NCBI RefSeq assembly: GCF_005771635.1
Contig: NZ_VBWP01000002.1
Span: forward strand, 1 to 64,000
Length of the DNA stretch: 64,000 bases
Origin: Culicoidibacter larvae
GTDB taxonomy: Bacteria > Bacillota_I > Bacilli_A > Culicoidibacterales > Culicoidibacteraceae
Direction of reading: 5' to 3'
Shown here: positions 1 through 8,634 of the stretch, piece by piece
How positions within the stretch are numbered: the stretch's first letter is position 1
Layout of the letters: every line of letters starts with the position of its first letter
The notes under the pieces: model-generated
The model's database searches: none
Told to the model about the DNA's origin: nothing
The model's input: the letters and a program-made list of their open reading frames with translations, nothing else
Translations under genes and position numbers: made by a program

Positions 1-294
1 CCTTGGTACCCGCCACCTTGACGATTTCCACCGTCACGGTTTCCTTGGTACCCGCCACCTTGACGATTTCCACCATCGCGGTTTCCTTGGTAGCCACCGC
101 CTTGGCGATTTCCACCGTCGCGGTTTCCTTGATACCCGCCACCTTGACGATTTCCACCATCACGGTTTCCTTGATAACCTCCGCCTTGGCGATTCCCACC
201 ATCGCGGTTTCCTTGGTACCCGCCGCCTTGGCGATTCCCACCATCACGGTTTCCTTGGTAGCCACCGCCTTGGCGATTCCCACCGTCGCGGTTT
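1..294 (-). repeat. Seven tandem 42-bp repeats inside infB
   Basis: Seven direct copies with an exact 42-bp period begin at 1, 43, 85, 127, 169, 211 and 253; a partial eighth starts at 295. On the minus strand every copy reads NRDGGNRQGGGYQG. The copies differ at several bases, but every difference I translated is synonymous. More copies may lie left of the window. Confidence 0.95.
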
Positions 295-629
295 CCTTGA
301 TAATCACTTTCTTGTCTTACATTACTTCTTTCAGAAGTATTTGAATTTGAAGCCGAACCAGTATTCGCTTCATTAGCTGTCACAGTTGCCTTTGCCGCCG
401 CTTTTTTTGCAGCAAGTTTATCAGCTTCGATTTTTTCTTTTTTGGTTTCAAAAGCTTTGAGCAGATCAGGGAACTTACTTTCTTTTTCGACAAGTAAATT
501 AATGTTATCTTCGTTTAATTGAGACATGGCATTTTTAGCTGGGATACCAAGCTCGTTTGCAATGATGACAACGTCTTTAACTTGCCATCCTTTTTCTTTA
601 GCCAATTCATGAATTCGCTTTTTTCCCAT
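1..629 (-). CDS. infB: Translation initiation factor IF-2, N-terminal part (truncated by window edge)
   Basis: IF-2 is the GTPase that brings initiator tRNA to the 30S subunit. Only about the first 209 codons are here; the GTPase and tRNA-binding domains lie beyond the left edge. The ATG at 629 follows a GAGGTG ribosome site. Residues 1-50 (MGKKRIHELAKEKGW, then LGI) form the small IF2_N helical module. An Ala/Lys-rich then Ser/Asn-rich linker follows. From about residue 112 to the edge the chain is a Gly/Arg/Asn/Gln-rich tandem repeat with unit NRDGGNRQGGGYQG. Position after nusA-ylxR-ylxQ is the standard nusA-infB operon order, which supports the call. The repeat is unusual for IF-2, whose N-terminal region is normally variable and unstructured. 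Confidence 0.93.
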   Translation of the reverse strand, partial: MGKKRIHELAKEKGWQVKDVVIIANELGIPAKNAMSQLNEDNINLLVEKESKFPDLLKAFETKKEKIEADKLAAKKAAAKATVTANEANTGSASNSNTSERSNVRQESDYQGNRDGGNRQGGGYQGNRDGGNRQGGGYQGNRDGGNRQGGGYQGNRDGGNRQGGGYQGNRDGGNRQGGGYQGNRDGGNRQGGGYQGNRDGGNRQGGGYQ

Positions 630-651
630 TTATTTTTCACCTCAAATTTTT

Positions 652-969
652 TTATTCGCTTTCATCAAGCAATGATTTTATCTTTTTTCCAAAACCTTTA
701 TCAACTACTGCAACTGCAATTCGATCAAACTTTCCAATAGCATGTCCAAGTTCTTCGCGACTACCGATAATGTACAAAGGAATATCATTACTCTCTGCAG
801 TTTGTCTGATTTTTTTATCAGCAACTTTTTGTACATCATCTGAAAGCAATACTATACTCGCATCTTTATTTCGAATAGCAAGTAAAATTTGATCCGTACC
901 GCTAACAATTTTTCGCGCCCGCGCAGCTAATCCCAGAAGTTGAAATACTTTTTCATAATTATTCGGCAT
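652..969 (-). CDS. ylxQ: YlxQ, L7Ae/L30e-family ribosome-associated protein
   Basis: This 105-residue protein has the single-domain L7Ae/L30e/S12e fold signature: an early GLAARARKIVSGTDQ segment and a central VLLSDDVQKVADKKI strand-helix. Family members bind kink-turn RNA; the exact role of YlxQ in Firmicutes is not settled. I chose the ATG at 969 rather than the TTG at 972. It overlaps the end of ylxR by 11 nt, so the two are probably translationally coupled. The position between ylxR and infB matches Bacillus and relatives. The gap to infB is about 22 nt with no terminator, so this is one operon. Confidence 0.88.
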   Translation of the reverse strand: MPNNYEKVFQLLGLAARARKIVSGTDQILLAIRNKDASIVLLSDDVQKVADKKIRQTAESNDIPLYIIGSREELGHAIGKFDRIAVAVVDKGFGKKIKSLLDESE

Positions 970-1231
970 CAATATCTACCGCCTCTAATAGTGCTGTGAA
1001 AACTTCATCCGGAACTGTCGTTTCCAAATGACGGTTTAAAACTTTCTTATCACGAGCACGCTCAATCACTTCTTTAGATTTTTTTAGATATGCTCCACGT
1101 CCATTTGCTTTACCGCTATGGTCAATGGCAACATTTCCATCTTTATCGCGTACAACTCTTATTAATTCATGCTTCGGTAGTTTTTCTCGTGTAATCACAC
1201 AAGTGCGCAGCGGTATTTTTTTGGGTTTCAC
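959..1231 (-). CDS. ylxR: YlxR/RnpM (DUF448), RNase P modulator family
   Basis: This 90-residue basic protein shows the YlxR hallmarks: KKIPLRTCVITRE near the start and a central GRGAYLKKS motif, which is the RNA-contacting GRGA(Y/W) loop. In Bacillus subtilis the protein binds RNase P RNA and has been named RnpM. A more upstream GTG at 1240 sits inside the ribosome site (AGGTGG); the GTG at 1231 lies 5 nt after it and gives the usual short N-terminus, so I start there. It follows nusA closely and overlaps ylxQ. Confidence 0.9.
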   Translation of the reverse strand: MKPKKIPLRTCVITREKLPKHELIRVVRDKDGNVAIDHSGKANGRGAYLKKSKEVIERARDKKVLNRHLETTVPDEVFTALLEAVDIDAE

Positions 1232-1261
1232 TGCTACCACCTACTTTCACTATTTAATTAA

Positions 1262-2461
1262 TTATTCTTCATCCGTTGTAGATGCTTCATTATCATCTGC
1301 TTCAACTGCTTCAACTGCTTCAACAACTTCTATAACATCTGATTCTTCGTCTTCAATGATATCTTCAATAACTGCAATGTCATCTTGCTCAATTTCAAAG
1401 TCAATACCAAACTCTTTTGCTTCAGTCTCAGATTTTATATCAATTTTCCAACCTGTTAATCGTGCTGCCAAGCGAGCATTTTGTCCTTTTTTACCAATTG
1501 CCAATGATAATTGATTATCTGGTACAATAACCATTGATTCATGTTCTTCATCATCTTCATCTAATAGAACCATAGAAACAGATGCAGGACTCAAAGCATT
1601 AGTAATATATTCAACCGGATCATCTGACCAAAGTACAATATCAATTTTTTCTTCATTTACTTCATCAATAATTGCTTGAATTCTCATTCGCTTCGGTCCA
1701 ATACATGCTCCAACAGCATCAATAGTAGGATTATCACTATAAACAGCGACCTTTGAACGATCGCCAGCCTCACGAACAATATTTTTCACTTCAATCAAGC
1801 CGTTAGAGATTTCTGGAATTTCTCTTTCAAACAAACGTTTCAATAAACCAGGGTGTGTTCTAGATACTCTTATCAATGAACCTTTAGTAGTTCTTTCCAC
1901 TTTGCTTAAGTAAACATCAATCTTATCGCCATGCGAAATTTTCTCACTAGCAATTTGATCATATTTTGAAAGCAATGCTTCGGTTCGTCCGATATTTACA
2001 TAAATGTTACCATTTTCATGATCAATCGAAGTTACAATACCAGTAATGATTTCGTCCTCCCGATCAATGTATTCATTATAAATAACATCTCTTTCAGCTT
2101 CTTTAATACTTTGCAAAACAATTTGTTTAGCTGTTTGAGCAGCAATTCGTCCAAAATCTTTTGGCGTTACTTCCTCACGGATAACATCGCCGGTTTTATA
2201 AGTCTTCTTAATTGTTTTAGCTTCATCAAGAGAAATTTCTTCAAGCGGCTCTTCAACTTCTTCAACAACCGTTTTTAATGAATAAACAACAATCTTCCCT
2301 TTTTCAGCATCAATAGTTACTTCAACATTTTGTGCCTGATCAAAGTTTTTCTTATATGCAGACACTAATGCATGTTCGATGGATTCAATAATGATCGCTT
2401 TGTCAATTCCTTTTTCTTTTTCAACCGTATCTAAGGCTTGTAAGAATTCTTTCGTATTCAT
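1262..2461 (-). CDS. nusA: Transcription termination/antitermination factor NusA
   Basis: NusA binds RNA polymerase and modulates pausing, termination and antitermination. The 399 residues hold the N-terminal polymerase-binding domain (about 1-125), an S1 domain (about 130-200, GIVTSIDHENGNIYVNIG), and tandem KH domains (VGACIGPKRMRIQAI and AIGKKGQNARLAARLTGW). The C-terminus is a highly acidic tail with a short VEAVEAVEA repeat, about 50 residues beyond KH2, longer than in some Bacilli. It follows rimP by 17 nt in the conserved rimP-nusA-ylxR-ylxQ-infB operon. AAAGGAG precedes the ATG by about 11 nt. Confidence 0.96.
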   Translation of the reverse strand: MNTKEFLQALDTVEKEKGIDKAIIIESIEHALVSAYKKNFDQAQNVEVTIDAEKGKIVVYSLKTVVEEVEEPLEEISLDEAKTIKKTYKTGDVIREEVTPKDFGRIAAQTAKQIVLQSIKEAERDVIYNEYIDREDEIITGIVTSIDHENGNIYVNIGRTEALLSKYDQIASEKISHGDKIDVYLSKVERTTKGSLIRVSRTHPGLLKRLFEREIPEISNGLIEVKNIVREAGDRSKVAVYSDNPTIDAVGACIGPKRMRIQAIIDEVNEEKIDIVLWSDDPVEYITNALSPASVSMVLLDEDDEEHESMVIVPDNQLSLAIGKKGQNARLAARLTGWKIDIKSETEAKEFGIDFEIEQDDIAVIEDIIEDEESDVIEVVEAVEAVEADDNEASTTDEE

Positions 2462-2478
2462 TTCTTTCGTTTCTCCTT

Positions 2479-2946
2479 TTAAAACTTCACCGCTAAGCGA
2501 ATTGATTTTATTTCATTATATGGAACATTGATAGTTTTAAAACGTCCCTTTTGATTATATTTTACTTGTAAAACATCATCATTAACTGCCTCTAAGTCAC
2601 CTTGAATTTCATCTAAGCCATTAGTTGGCACAAGAAATTCAAAGGCAATATAATTACCTATAGCAGCTTTTACATCATCAATATCTAATAATGGTTTTTC
2701 GGCACCTGGTGAACAAACATCTAAGAAATATTCATCATCAGTAGTATTTTCTTCGTCCAACAATACACTTAAGGCATCACTAATATTCACGCAGGTATCT
2801 AAATCTATTCCTTTTTCGGTATCAACAACAACACGCAAAATATTATTGCCCGCCTCTCTAACATAAGAGACTTCATATAATTTAGCACCTTGTTGTTTAA
2901 CAATAGCTTCTATTTCAGAATGCTTTGAATCAATAAATTCGTGCAC
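2479..2946 (-). CDS. rimP: Ribosome maturation factor RimP
   Basis: RimP helps mature the 30S subunit. The 155-residue protein has the family's two-domain layout: an N-terminal alpha/beta domain with YFLDVCSPGAEKPL, the characteristic LEVSSPG-like turn, and a C-terminal SH3-like domain (about 85-155). The start is GTG at 2946, 6 nt behind a strong AGGAGG; no ATG fits. It is the first gene of the rimP-nusA-infB operon; a terminator lies just upstream at 2972-2993, so its promoter should be in the 2947-2971 region or read-through from polC occurs. Confidence 0.94.
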   Translation of the reverse strand: MHEFIDSKHSEIEAIVKQQGAKLYEVSYVREAGNNILRVVVDTEKGIDLDTCVNISDALSVLLDEENTTDDEYFLDVCSPGAEKPLLDIDDVKAAIGNYIAFEFLVPTNGLDEIQGDLEAVNDDVLQVKYNQKGRFKTINVPYNEIKSIRLAVKF

Positions 2947-2971
2947 AAATATTCCCTCCTAATAAAAGTAA

Positions 2972-2993
2972 AAGAGTGGGTTAGCCCACTCTT
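2972..2993 (-). terminator. Intrinsic terminator downstream of polC
   Basis: Perfect 9-bp stem (AAGAGTGGG with CCCACTCTT) around a 4-nt loop. On the minus strand it is followed by TTACTTTTATT. It separates polC from rimP. Confidence 0.85.
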
Positions 2994-3058
2994 ATGTAAG
3001 TAAGTTTATTTGTTAAGCAAATTTTACCACGAAAGCAGTGAAAATGCAAGTGTTTTCA

Positions 3059-6000
3059 TCAAAACAAAGAGATTTGATTTTGGTCTTCTAAATCATCAAG
3101 AACACCCATTAATTCAAGTTTTGCAATCAATGTTCGAGAAATTTTAACACGTCCGGCAAAGTCCTCCTTAGACAAGAACGGAGCATCCTTTCTGGCCTCA
3201 ACAATTGACTGAGCAACACTATCACCTAAACTGTCAACACTACGGAACGGGAACAATAAAGTTTTATCATCAAGCACTCTAAAATCGGTGCTATGTGATT
3301 CATACAAATCAACTTGCTTAAATGATAGTCCTCGTTCTAACATTTCTAAGGCAACTTCCAACACTGTCTGCAAATTTTTCTCTTTAGTAGTTGCTTTAAT
3401 TCCATTAGCCTCTATTTCACTTATCCGAGCGCGGATTGCTTCACTACCGCGAAGCATTGTTTCAATTTCAAAGTCATCTGAACGAATTGAAAAATATGTC
3501 GCATAAAAATAAATCGGATGATAAACTTTAAAATAAGCAATTCTCACTGCCATTAAAACATAGGCAGTAGCATGGGCTTTAGGGAACATATATTTAATCT
3601 TTTTACATGAGTCAATATACCATTCAGGAACATTGTTCTCACGCATATCAGCTTCCCAATCATCATTAAGCCCCTTACCTTTACGAACTGATTCCATAAT
3701 AGTAAATGCTTCTGAATCATTAAGTCCTTGATATATCAGATAAACCATAATGTCATCCCGACAACCGATAACATCTTTTAATACACAGGTTCCATTTCGA
3801 ATAAGTGCTTGTGCATTATTCAGCCATACATCAGTACCATGAGATAAACCAGAAATCTGAACAAGCTCTGAAAAAGTTGATGGCAAAGTATCTTCAAGCA
3901 TCTGCCGTACGAATTTAGTACCGAACTCCGGCACTCCCAGTGTTCCAACTTTTGAATTAATTTGCTCTGGTCTAACACCTAAAGCACTTGTGTCTTGAAA
4001 CAATGAATATACCTTAGGGTCATCAGTTGGAATTGTTTTTGGATCAATTCCGCTTAAATCTTGAAGCATACGAATAATCGTAGGATCATCGTGTCCAAGA
4101 ATATCTAATTTCAACAAATTATCATGAATAGCATGGAAATCAAAGTGGGTTGTTTTCCATGCTGACTTTTGATCATCAGCCGGATACTGAACCGCAGTAA
4201 TATCGTAAACTTCCATATAATCAGGAACAACAATAATACCACCTGGATGTTGTCCAGTAGTTCGTTTAACGCCAGTACAACCTAGAACTAAACGGTCAAT
4301 TTCTGCGCCTTTCAAGTTCATTTCCTTATCAGACTCATATCCACGAACATATCCAAATGCAGTCTTTTCAGCAACTGTACCAATAGTTCCTGCACGATAT
4401 ACATACTCTTCGCCAAATATCTCTTTAGTATAATTATGAGCCTTGGCTTGGTAGTCTCCCGAGAAGTTTAAATCTATATCCGGAACCTTATCTCCTTTAA
4501 ATCCTAAGAAAGTTTCAAAGGGGATATCATGGCCATCTTTAATCATTGCAGTCTGGCATTCTGGGCAGAGCTTATCGGGTAAGTCATATCCACAACCAAC
4601 CTCGCCACCATGGAATTCACTATATAAACATTCTGGACAACGATAATGTGGGGCTAAAGGGTTTACCTCTGTAATTTCCATCATTGTTGCCACCAATGAA
4701 GAACCAACTGACCCACGTGAACCAACTAGATAACCATCATCAAGTGACTTTTTAACAAGCTTATGGGATATTAAATAAATAACTGAAAATCCATGACCTA
4801 TAATACTATTGAGTTCTTTTTCAATTCTTTCTTCAACAATACTTGGTAATTTTTCACCATATAAGCTATGTGCCATTTCGTAAGTCATAGAACGCACATT
4901 TTCTTCTGCATTTTCCATTCTTGGGGTGAATAGCTCATTTTTTATAACCTCAATTGGTTCAACTTGATCTGCAACAACTTTTGGATTGGTCACGACCAAG
5001 TCAAAAGCTTCCTGAGCTCCAAGAAATTCAAAATCTCTCAACATCTCATCAGTAGTTCTAAAGTGCATCGTTGGAATCTTTTTAATTTCACGATGAGCTA
5101 ATGGATGGACTCCGGCTTGTGACTCAACATATATTTCGCGAAAAATAACATCGTCGCGCTTTAAATGATGTACATCACCACTTGCAACAACTGTTTTCCC
5201 TAATTCTTGAGCATAACCAATAATTTGCTTTATGATTTCATAAATAGTTTCATGTTTCGGTACCCAGCCAATATCAGTAAGATGAGCGTAGCACTCAGGG
5301 GGTTGAACCTCAATATAATCATATGATTGCATAATTTCTAAAATTTCTTCTTTATTTTTATTTAATACTGCATCAAATACATTATTGTGAATACAAGAAC
5401 TACCTAGCAATAAATGTGTCCGATATTCTTCTAAAATCTCAACTGGAATTCGTGGTTCTCTAACATAGTACTCAGTATGCGCCATTGAGACTAGCTTAAA
5501 TAAGTCGTGTAAACCATCACGGTTTTTTGCGATTGCTGTCACATGGTATGAACGACTTATCTCCTGATTACGTTCTTTAGATGCAACCTTATTAATCTCA
5601 TTGGCAATTTTAATATCTCTGTCAGATAAAGCGTTTAACATATATAGAAATATCTCGCTAGTTGCCTCAGCATCATAAACTGCTCTATGGTGCGAGGTTA
5701 ATTCAACATTAAATTTCTTTGCTAATGCTTTTAAACCATGCCGTTTAATTTCAGGATATAAGTGACGTGACAACTGCAACGTATCCAGCCAATCATTTTT
5801 CAATTCGCCAATTCCAAGATTTTCATACGCTAAACGAATGAATCCAACATCAAAAGGGGCATTATGAGCAACAAGGACACTCTCTTCCCCACACCATTCC
5901 TTAAACTCTTTTAAAACCTCTGGAATATCTCTAGCTGTATCAACATTTTCTTGGGTAATATGTGTTAAATCCATAGTTTTTACATCTAACTTTTGTTTAG

Positions 6001-7354
6001 GATTCAAAAAAGTTTGGTATCGATCAATTATTTTACTACCTTGAATCTTTATAGCACCAATCTCTATTATTTTATCAACAGCAGCTGAAAGTCCAGTTGT
6101 TTCAATATCGAAAACAACAAATTCTGTATCTTGAATTAGTGTATCTTGCTTGATATGTGCCGGATATCCGTCATCAGAATTAATAACATTAAATTCAATT
6201 CCATATAACACTTTTATATTTTGATTACGATTAGAAGCCATATATGCTTCTGGGAATGATTGAACAACACTATGATCTGTTATCGCGATTGCTTCGTGTC
6301 CCCAAGCGATTGCTTGATTAATTAACTCTTTTACCGGAACAACACTATCCAGTTGGCTCATTTGCGTGTGAGCATGCAATTCAATTCTTTTAGTTTCCGC
6401 ATTATCTTTTCGTACTCTAGGCTCAAGTTCCTTGTAATCATTTAAATTCATTACCAGTTGATGATTCATATAGGCATCAACCACAACATTCCCAACAGCT
6501 TTAATCCAAGTTCCCTTTTTTATCTTGTCTTCGCCCTCGTTACACCATTTTTTGATGTATAGTGAGTCAGAGTAATCAGTTATCTTAGCAGTCATTATCT
6601 CTTTGCCATTTTTTGTTTTTCGGAACTCTACATCAAAAACGTACCCTTCTATAACAAGACCATCTTGCATCTCTACAATATCTACAATCTTTGTAGGTGT
6701 TTCCTCAAGCATTGCACTTGCTTTTTTTCTTCTATACACAGGTGCACTTTTAGGTGATGAATTCTCTTGTTTAGGTTTATTTTCAGATTTAGGAACACTC
6801 GTATAGACCGGAACATGTTTAGTTTCCTGATGTTGATCAATAAGTGATTGGTACTCACTAGCAACATCCTCACTTGACTGAACAATAATCTGAATATTAA
6901 AACCTGCCAAGGAAAATAGTTGTCGTAATAATCCAACATTCTGTTGCCATTTTTCAAATTGTATTTGCTCTCCTACACGCAAGTATAATGCTTCCTTATC
7001 CATATATAATTGAATAACTTGTAATGAAGTTACCAAATATGAAGCACTTCCGTTTAATTTAGAAGCAAAATAATATAAATATGGTGTAATAAGTTGTAAG
7101 GTTAAATTGGGAGTTTCAACATAGCTTAAAAAAAGCTTTGCAGCATAAGGCATATGCTGCAAACCTTCCTCCAAAGCACGGAATACTTCAATATCTAAAA
7201 TTTGCGGCAACTCTAAATAAAACTGCCAAGTATTATTATTTTGATCAACAACAACTTTCTTTAATTGACCATCACAAAATTTTGAAGAAACTTCTTCAGA
7301 TAGTTGTAATTGTTCAAGTAAAATATTGAACTTATTATCTTGATGTGATGTCAT
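3059..7354 (-). CDS. polC: DNA polymerase III alpha subunit, PolC type
   Basis: PolC is the replicative polymerase of Gram-positive bacteria with a built-in proofreading exonuclease. Visible parts are an OB-fold region (about 220-310), a PHP domain (IELHAHTQMSQLDS near 325) interrupted by a DEDDh exonuclease (FVVFDIETTGL near 415), a Cys-rich zinc motif (CPEC, then CGYDLPDKLCPEC), and the polymerase palm (GSRGSVGSS, then PDIDLNFSG carrying the catalytic acids). The length, about 1431 residues, is normal. A GTG at 7363 is in frame but overlaps the AAGGAG site (7363-7368); the ATG at 7354 is 8 nt behind it and is the likely start. It follows proS closely and ends at the terminator at 2972. Confidence 0.97.
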   Translation of the reverse strand: MTSHQDNKFNILLEQLQLSEEVSSKFCDGQLKKVVVDQNNNTWQFYLELPQILDIEVFRALEEGLQHMPYAAKLFLSYVETPNLTLQLITPYLYYFASKLNGSASYLVTSLQVIQLYMDKEALYLRVGEQIQFEKWQQNVGLLRQLFSLAGFNIQIIVQSSEDVASEYQSLIDQHQETKHVPVYTSVPKSENKPKQENSSPKSAPVYRRKKASAMLEETPTKIVDIVEMQDGLVIEGYVFDVEFRKTKNGKEIMTAKITDYSDSLYIKKWCNEGEDKIKKGTWIKAVGNVVVDAYMNHQLVMNLNDYKELEPRVRKDNAETKRIELHAHTQMSQLDSVVPVKELINQAIAWGHEAIAITDHSVVQSFPEAYMASNRNQNIKVLYGIEFNVINSDDGYPAHIKQDTLIQDTEFVVFDIETTGLSAAVDKIIEIGAIKIQGSKIIDRYQTFLNPKQKLDVKTMDLTHITQENVDTARDIPEVLKEFKEWCGEESVLVAHNAPFDVGFIRLAYENLGIGELKNDWLDTLQLSRHLYPEIKRHGLKALAKKFNVELTSHHRAVYDAEATSEIFLYMLNALSDRDIKIANEINKVASKERNQEISRSYHVTAIAKNRDGLHDLFKLVSMAHTEYYVREPRIPVEILEEYRTHLLLGSSCIHNNVFDAVLNKNKEEILEIMQSYDYIEVQPPECYAHLTDIGWVPKHETIYEIIKQIIGYAQELGKTVVASGDVHHLKRDDVIFREIYVESQAGVHPLAHREIKKIPTMHFRTTDEMLRDFEFLGAQEAFDLVVTNPKVVADQVEPIEVIKNELFTPRMENAEENVRSMTYEMAHSLYGEKLPSIVEERIEKELNSIIGHGFSVIYLISHKLVKKSLDDGYLVGSRGSVGSSLVATMMEITEVNPLAPHYRCPECLYSEFHGGEVGCGYDLPDKLCPECQTAMIKDGHDIPFETFLGFKGDKVPDIDLNFSGDYQAKAHNYTKEIFGEEYVYRAGTIGTVAEKTAFGYVRGYESDKEMNLKGAEIDRLVLGCTGVKRTTGQHPGGIIVVPDYMEVYDITAVQYPADDQKSAWKTTHFDFHAIHDNLLKLDILGHDDPTIIRMLQDLSGIDPKTIPTDDPKVYSLFQDTSALGVRPEQINSKVGTLGVPEFGTKFVRQMLEDTLPSTFSELVQISGLSHGTDVWLNNAQALIRNGTCVLKDVIGCRDDIMVYLIYQGLNDSEAFTIMESVRKGKGLNDDWEADMRENNVPEWYIDSCKKIKYMFPKAHATAYVLMAVRIAYFKVYHPIYFYATYFSIRSDDFEIETMLRGSEAIRARISEIEANGIKATTKEKNLQTVLEVALEMLERGLSFKQVDLYESHSTDFRVLDDKTLLFPFRSVDSLGDSVAQSIVEARKDAPFLSKEDFAGRVKISRTLIAKLELMGVLDDLEDQNQISLF

Positions 7355-7368
7355 TACACGCACTCCTT

Positions 7369-8616
7369 CTAATATTCAAAAACAAATTTCTTTGCATCTT
7401 CAATTGTATTTTGCATAGCCTCAGAAGCATTTCTTAATTTAAGCTCTACTATTCCTTCGGCTGCATCTCTACCAACAACAATTCTAATTGGCGAGCCAAT
7501 TAAGTCAGCATCTGAGAGTTTTACACCTAAGCGTTCATCGCGATCATCCAAAAGTGTTGTTATGCCACTTTCTGTTAATGATATATACATTTGTTCAGCA
7601 ATATCTTTTTGTGTCTCATTCTTAATATCCACCGGCACAATATGTACAGAAAAAGGAGCAATCTCTTTTGGCCAAACTACGCCTTTATCGTCATGGTTTT
7701 GTTCGATTGCAGCCATCATCACCCGGCTAATCCCAATTCCATAGCATCCCATAATTAATGGTTGATTACGACCATTTTGATCTAAAAATTGAGCTTTCAT
7801 ACTTTCAGAATATTTTGTTCCTAATTTAAAGATTTGACCAACTTCAATTCCTTTTGCATGAGCTATAGTACCGATTCCGTCAGGACTAGGTTCACCAACC
7901 GCTAAATCAGCAACTTCACTATTCGCAGCAAAATCAGACTCTGTTGAGTAAACAATTGTATCCTCGCCTATTTCAGATAATGCCATAAACTCAATTGATT
8001 CTGAACCACCAATTTCACCAGTTAACGCTTCAACTGGACGAAACAATAAGCCACAGCGAGTAAAAATATTAATATATGCTGCCTTCATATCTAAATATAT
8101 CTTATCTAATTGCTCATCAGTAGAGCTGAAAGAATAGGCATCTTTCATGATAAATTCTCTTCCACGCATTAATCCAAAACGTGGTCGCATTTCATCACGA
8201 TATTTTGTTTGTATTTGAAATAAAGTTAATGGTAACTTTTTGTATGAATTCAAAACATTTCTAACAATATAGGTTATGATTTCTTCATGAGTAGGTCCAA
8301 GAGCAAACTCTCTATCATTTCGATCAGTTAAGCGCATCAATTCGTCTCCGTATGCAGCCCAACGACCACTTTCATCCCATAACTCTTTTGGTTGCAATGC
8401 CGGCATTAACATTTCTGTTGCTCCTATAGCTTCCAGCTCCTCGCGAACAATTGCTTCAATATTGCGAATCACTCGAAGTCCCAATGGTAAGTATGAATAT
8501 ATTCCTGATGCAATTTGTTTTACATAGGCACCTTTTAAAAGTAATTGGTGGCTAAGTGCCGTTGCATCGCTGGATACTTCTTTTGTAGTATATGCAAATA
8601 AATTTGATTGTTTCAT
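7369..8616 (-). CDS. proS: Prolyl-tRNA synthetase lacking the INS editing domain
   Basis: Class II synthetase that charges tRNA-Pro. The motif 1 region, the motif 2 region ([24 protein letters not shown]) and motif 3 ([18 protein letters not shown]) are all intact, followed by the anticodon-binding domain ([12 protein letters not shown], then [18 protein letters not shown]). The protein is only 415 residues, whereas bacterial ProRS of this type is usually about 565-570. The missing piece is the insertion between motifs 2 and 3: [11 protein letters not shown] leads through about 30 residues straight to [16 protein letters not shown]. That insertion normally hydrolyses mischarged Ala-tRNA-Pro. 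The frame is open and unbroken, so this is a real domain loss. SD AGAGAGG precedes the ATG. Confidence 0.95.
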   Translation of the reverse strand: MKQSNLFAYTTKEVSSDATALSHQLLLKGAYVKQIASGIYSYLPLGLRVIRNIEAIVREELEAIGATEMLMPALQPKELWDESGRWAAYGDELMRLTDRNDREFALGPTHEEIITYIVRNVLNSYKKLPLTLFQIQTKYRDEMRPRFGLMRGREFIMKDAYSFSSTDEQLDKIYLDMKAAYINIFTRCGLLFRPVEALTGEIGGSESIEFMALSEIGEDTIVYSTESDFAANSEVADLAVGEPSPDGIGTIAHAKGIEVGQIFKLGTKYSESMKAQFLDQNGRNQPLIMGCYGIGISRVMMAAIEQNHDDKGVVWPKEIAPFSVHIVPVDIKNETQKDIAEQMYISLTESGITTLLDDRDERLGVKLSDADLIGSPIRIVVGRDAAEGIVELKLRNASEAMQNTIEDAKKFVFEY

Positions 8617-8634
8617 ATTATCGAAAATCCTCTC

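Noticed and set aside
1-294. CRISPR-like periodic repeats
   Set aside because: The units abut with no spacers and stay in frame within infB, so this is a coding tandem repeat and not an array.
3-344. Plus-strand 113-residue frame of Thr/Ala/Val/Ile repeats
   Set aside because: It is the antisense shadow of the Gly/Arg repeat of infB; third-position variation fits the minus-strand frame, and there is no ribosome site.
7355-7363. GTG start for polC, and similar GTG starts for several other genes
   Set aside because: In polC, GH1, the 18.4-kb membrane gene and the 56.2-kb gene the upstream GTG is part of the GGAGTG ribosome site itself; the next start codon has correct spacing.
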